This document shows, piece after piece, positions 60,674 to 64,000 of a stretch of 64,000 bases of DNA. The notes beneath the pieces are model-generated. The model was given only the letters and a program-made list of their open reading frames with translations. It was not told the origin of the DNA and searched no databases. Each line of letters begins with the position of its first letter. Positions within the stretch are counted from its first letter, which is position 1. Origin of the DNA: G963667675 sp963667675 (GTDB lineage Bacteria > Chloroflexota > Dehalococcoidia > Lucifugimonadales > UBA3495); contig OY763929.1 in NCBI GenBank assembly GCA_963667675.1, forward strand, positions 1,736,001 through 1,800,000. Reading direction: 5' to 3'. A program made the translations under genes and the position numbers.

Positions 60674-61984
60674 CTAGTGCGCCGCTTGTGCACCCCTGTC
60701 CGGCGGGCCAGCCTCGCCGGGAGGTCTCCCAAGGAACAGGAACAAACAGGAACCCGCGAACGACAACGCGGCTATGGTCAGAAAGGCAGCGTCATAGCTC
60801 CCTCTGGCATCCCTCATTAACCCGGAAAACACCGGCGCTCCGAACAACAGCATATTCATGGGGGCGATTGATATACCGGAGATGGCCGCGAACGCCTTGC
60901 GTCCAAAGTACTCCCCCCTTAGCGCCATCATCAAGGACGTCCGTCCGCCGAAGCCAATGCCGTACAACACGGAAAACAACAGTGCCATCTCAACACTGTG
61001 GGCCACCACTACGATTACCAGCCCCACCGACTGTAAGGAGGAGAACCAGAAGGCTACAAGTCTCGTGGGCAACCTGTCGCCCAGGTACCCGCCAATGGGC
61101 ATGAACACCGCGGCAACCGCGGTATAGACCGCCAGCACCACGCTTATCGTTCCCAGCGAGAATCCCCGGTCGTCCAGCATCAACCCCATGTGGGCCGCCA
61201 CCGTTACCACGATCGTCGCCGACAGCGCATGCCCGATAGTTATTAGCCAAAAGGCCTTGGTCCTGATAGCCTGCTGCCACGTGTAATCTGGCTCCCTCGT
61301 CTCCGATGTCGCACCGCCGGATTCCACCGGAGATTCGGCTGCCCTGGACGGCGGGCCTCCATCGGGCAGTTGGCCTATGTCCGCAGGCCTGTTTCGCATC
61401 AGACGAGACAGCGGCACCGCTGAAACCAGGCATAAGACGCCGATAAAGAGCGCCGAACTCCTCCAGCCAAAGCGTTCCGATTCCGCCGGGTCCGCTCCTC
61501 CGATGGCCCACGCCAGCGCCAAAGGCAGCACGACGCCTCCCAGCGCATACCCCTCCAGCGCCAACCCCATCGCTATGCCCCTGCGCCGGATGAACCAGTT
61601 GTTCACCGCGGTCATAACCGGCAGCCATGTCCCCATGCTGTTGCCCAGGGCCATAATCAAAAAGACTACGTAAAGCTGCCAAAGCGCTCCAATTTGGCTG
61701 AAGAGGACAAACCCCGCCCCCAGCACCGTAAACCCGATGAGCACCATGCGCCGGGTGCCCAGCTTGTCTATCATGGCGCCTATCAAAGGGCCTAGCAGCC
61801 CCCCCTCGAACTGCGTCAGGGAATAGGCCCAGGCCATCTGCCCTGCAGTCCAGCCGAAAGTGTTCCGCAGCACCGGGGTCCAGACCGGCAGGCCGTTGAA
61901 CAGGGGCACACCGCCCATTGCCAGGACCAATGCCCCAAAGCCCACCACGAACCAGCCGTAGAACTTCCCTCGCACTCTAACCAC
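60674..61984 (-). CDS. MFS transporter, paralogue 6 of 7
   Basis: The 436-aa protein begins MVRVRGKFYGWFVVGFGALV and has AVNNWFIRRRGIAMGL, AWAIGGADPAESERFGWRS, a shorter central loop RNRPADIGQLPDGG and LMLDDRGFSLGTISVVLAVY. It shares WTAGQMAWAYSLTQFEGGLL with paralogue 5 more than with the others. It is 59 nt upstream of paralogue 5. Confidence 0.9.
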   Translation of the reverse strand: MVRVRGKFYGWFVVGFGALVLAMGGVPLFNGLPVWTPVLRNTFGWTAGQMAWAYSLTQFEGGLLGPLIGAMIDKLGTRRMVLIGFTVLGAGFVLFSQIGALWQLYVVFLIMALGNSMGTWLPVMTAVNNWFIRRRGIAMGLALEGYALGGVVLPLALAWAIGGADPAESERFGWRSSALFIGVLCLVSAVPLSRLMRNRPADIGQLPDGGPPSRAAESPVESGGATSETREPDYTWQQAIRTKAFWLITIGHALSATIVVTVAAHMGLMLDDRGFSLGTISVVLAVYTAVAAVFMPIGGYLGDRLPTRLVAFWFSSLQSVGLVIVVVAHSVEMALLFSVLYGIGFGGRTSLMMALRGEYFGRKAFAAISGISIAPMNMLLFGAPVFSGLMRDARGSYDAAFLTIAALSFAGSCLFLFLGRPPGEAGPPDRGAQAAH

Positions 61985-62218
61985 CCCGGCGGGTCTCAGC
62001 CGCGAGCGTCGACCGAAGCTCTGGCGAAAGCACTACGGTGGAAGCAACAGTAGGAGAACCTTCCGGTTCATTCAAGGCTTGTCTGCCGTCGGGCCGGTAG
62101 TTCTTGGAGCTGGCCTTGACTCATTTCGGTATACAAATGCGGGCTACCCATCCCCTCATCCTAAATACGACCCGCGTTCGCGAATCTAGCCATACAGCAT
62201 CATACACGACCGCACCCT

Positions 62219-63517
62219 CTATCCCCTCCTCGCTGGACTCGCCGGTATTCGCCCTTTGTGGCTCACCGGCTCTCCAAGCAGCAGGAACAGGCATGAGCAC
62301 GACAGGGCAAACGCGCCAATGGTCAAAAACGCAACGTCGTAATTCCCGGTGATGCCCCGCATCAACCCCGCGTAGACCGGGGCCAGAAACCACATAATCG
62401 TCGTAGGCACCACCGACAGGCCGAGTATGGAGCCGAAGGCCCTGCGCCCAAAGTAAATGCCTCGTATAGCGGTGGACGTCGCCGAGCGGACTCCACCGCC
62501 CACCCCCAATAAGACCACGGCGAAAAACACCATCTCGGTGCTGTTCGCCGCCACCAGGACCAGCACCGCCGCAGATTGCAGGGCGTTGGCGCTAAAGGCC
62601 ACCAATCTTATCTTGAACTTGTCGGCCAGCCAGCCTCCCATGAGAATGGACGCGGCGGCAACTCCAGGATAGACCGATACCACTGCGCCTATCGTCGAAA
62701 GTGAGAAACCCTTGTCATCCAGCATCAGGCCTAGGTGGACTAATACCGTGCAAAGCACAACTGATGAGCCAGCCAGGGCAATGTTCATCACCCAGAACGT
62801 TCTGCTCCTGGCTGCTTCTTGCCAGGTATACCCCTCCTCTTCACCTATCCCCCGCCCTTCCCGTGTATCCGCTAGCGACCGCGCGCCCGGCCGCGTCTGG
62901 TCGCCGTCGGGCAGCAGTCCCACGTCCTCCGGCCGGTTCCGCACTAGGCCGGATAGTGGAACCGCCAGGGCTAAGGTAAAGACCCCAATGAAGAAGGCCG
63001 TGTTCCTCCAGCCGTAGCGCTCTGAGACATCAGGGTCGGTCCCGCCTATGGCCCACGCCAAGACCAGCGGCGTAGCGATCCCGCCCACCGCAAATCCTTC
63101 CATCACCAGCGACATTGCCAGCGCTTTCCGCCTGGCGAACCAGTGGTTCACTACGGTCATCATGGGCAGCCAGGTGCTGATGGTCGCTCCCACGCTCATA
63201 ATGAGGAATACGGCGTACAGGTGCCAAAGCTCCTGTATTTGGCTGAACAGCATGAAGCCGCAACCCAGCACAATCAACCCGATCAGCACCATGCGCCGGG
63301 GCCCCAGCCTGTCTATCAACCACCCGACCAGTGGCGCATAGGCCCCTTCGATTTGCATGATGGCAAATGCGCCGGACATTTGAAATGCCGACCAGCCGAA
63401 GGCATGCCGGAGCACCGGATTCCATACCGGCAAGCCGTACAAGAGGGGCGCAGAGCCCAGGGCCATGAGGAGAGCGCCCAGGGCCACCATGAACCAGCCG
63501 TGGAAAATCCGTCGCAT
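62219..63517 (-). CDS. MFS transporter, paralogue 7 of 7
   Basis: The 432-aa protein begins MRRIFHGWFMVALGALLMAL and has VVNHWFARRKALAMSL, AWAIGGTDPDVSERYGWRN, RNRPEDVGLLPDGDQT and LMLDDKGFSLSTIGAVVSVY. It is the most diverged member: helix 8-9 contains GGWLADKFKIRLVAFSANAL instead of GGYLGDRLPIR. It is separated from paralogue 6 by 234 nt without a gene. Confidence 0.9.
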   Translation of the reverse strand: MRRIFHGWFMVALGALLMALGSAPLLYGLPVWNPVLRHAFGWSAFQMSGAFAIMQIEGAYAPLVGWLIDRLGPRRMVLIGLIVLGCGFMLFSQIQELWHLYAVFLIMSVGATISTWLPMMTVVNHWFARRKALAMSLVMEGFAVGGIATPLVLAWAIGGTDPDVSERYGWRNTAFFIGVFTLALAVPLSGLVRNRPEDVGLLPDGDQTRPGARSLADTREGRGIGEEEGYTWQEAARSRTFWVMNIALAGSSVVLCTVLVHLGLMLDDKGFSLSTIGAVVSVYPGVAAASILMGGWLADKFKIRLVAFSANALQSAAVLVLVAANSTEMVFFAVVLLGVGGGVRSATSTAIRGIYFGRRAFGSILGLSVVPTTIMWFLAPVYAGLMRGITGNYDVAFLTIGAFALSCSCLFLLLGEPVSHKGRIPASPARRG

Positions 63518-63637
63518 CAGGGGCGCCTACCCCGCTGGCCGCTCGGCCAGGGCTGCTGTCGTCGGACATCCAGGCGGGGCATTACCCCTGACCCGCCAGT
63601 GAGTCCCATATTCCAATACTTGGCGCCGTTGAGGTTG

Positions 63638-64000
63638 TTACGCGGCTTTGCTTCTGAGGGGAGCGCTCATCCTGTGCAGGTGCCCCACGATTTCCTTCTG
63701 CGACCTCAGGATGCTCGTCTCATGGTAAGGAATCGCATGCCTCTGGCAAAACTCCCTGACGATGATCTGGGCTTTTCGCAGGTTGTTGCGGGGCATGTTG
63801 GGGAACAAGTGGTGTTCGATTTGGCAGTTGAGCCCGCCGTAAATAAAGTCGGTAACTGGATGTGCCTTTACGTTTCGGGACGTAATTATCTGCTGGCGCA
63901 TGAACCCAATCTGTTCGTCTGGGGCCAGGACTGGCATGGCCTTGTGATTGGGCGCAAACACCGACCCCATGTACACCCCCTCCACGGCCTTGTGCACCAA
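63638..64000 (-). CDS. Fatty-acid desaturase, C-terminal part (cut by window edge)
   Basis: The last 120 codons of a desaturase are present. The third histidine box QIEHHLFPNMPRNNL is clear, and VTDFIYGGLNCQIEHHLF is typical of membrane acyl-lipid or acyl-CoA desaturases that put double bonds in fatty acids. The N-terminus and the first two His boxes lie beyond position 64000. It is the first minus-strand gene upstream of the MFS array. Confidence 0.9.
   Translation of the reverse strand: MVHKAVEGVYMGSVFAPNHKAMPVLAPDEQIGFMRQQIITSRNVKAHPVTDFIYGGLNCQIEHHLFPNMPRNNLRKAQIIVREFCQRHAIPYHETSILRSQKEIVGHLHRMSAPLRSKAA

Noticed and set aside
1..64000. tRNA, rRNA, tmRNA or RNase P genes
   Set aside because: I looked through intergenic regions for cloverleaf-like and conserved blocks and saw none I could support; a covariance search would be decisive.

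Overview
The window is a GC-rich bacterial chromosome segment, most likely from an uncultured Chloroflexota lineage of the Dehalococcoidia/SAR202 type. This assignment is inferred from gene content: a single-chain alpha2-type glycyl-tRNA synthetase, an array of MFS paralogues, FMN and SDR oxidoreductases, lipoproteins with Pro-Thr linkers, and many short dispersed palindromic repeats. No rRNA or tRNA gene was recognised.

Positions 1-12244 (minus strand) carry a fused str-S10-spc ribosomal operon in the order rpsL, rpsG, fusA, rpsJ, rplC, rplD, rplW, rplB, rpsS, rplV, rpsC, rplP, rpmC, rpsQ, rplN, rplX, rplE, rpsN, rpsH, rplF, rplR (cut by the left edge). It starts from a good sigma70-like promoter at 12283-12311. 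There is no tuf between fusA and rpsJ. S17 (about 240 extra acidic, repetitive residues), L4 (acidic C-terminal tail) and L5 (about 95-residue N-terminal tail) have unusual extensions.

Positions 12283-36000 (mostly plus strand) are housekeeping and metabolism. They include a Pro-Thr lipoprotein, a cobalamin riboswitch with terminator ahead of a BtuF-BtuC-BtuD-like transporter, glyQS, a MazF-type toxin with an unknown partner, birA, two SDR genes of which one has lost its catalytic residues, and a histidine cluster (hisZ, hisG, hisD, hisC, hisB) interrupted by a repeat insertion flanked by a 22-bp duplication. Further on are a cysteinyl-tRNA synthetase fused to a glycosyltransferase-like domain, a MeaB-type GTPase and a long-form hibernation factor.

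Positions 36000-42640 hold a broken IS110 transposase, a slipin/NfeD membrane-protease pair, an aldo-keto reductase with altered catalytic residues, another SDR, and several copies of three dispersed repeat families (called A, B and C here) that tend to occur in the order B-C-A.

Positions 42641-47451 (minus strand) are a compact four-gene operon of visibly lower GC and with every junction overlapping: PP-loop/PAPS-reductase-like ATP pyrophosphatase, SF2 helicase, MORC/HSP90-like GHKL ATPase, HKD (phospholipase D-like) nuclease. It looks like an acquired anti-phage or restriction system and is the best candidate for an undescribed system in the window.

Positions 47978-64000 carry an orphan substrate-binding lipoprotein, a small HTH protein, an FMN-dependent alpha-hydroxy-acid dehydrogenase, a GSAM-like aminotransferase, then seven consecutive minus-strand MFS paralogues (53590-63517) and the C-terminal part of a fatty-acid desaturase at the right edge.
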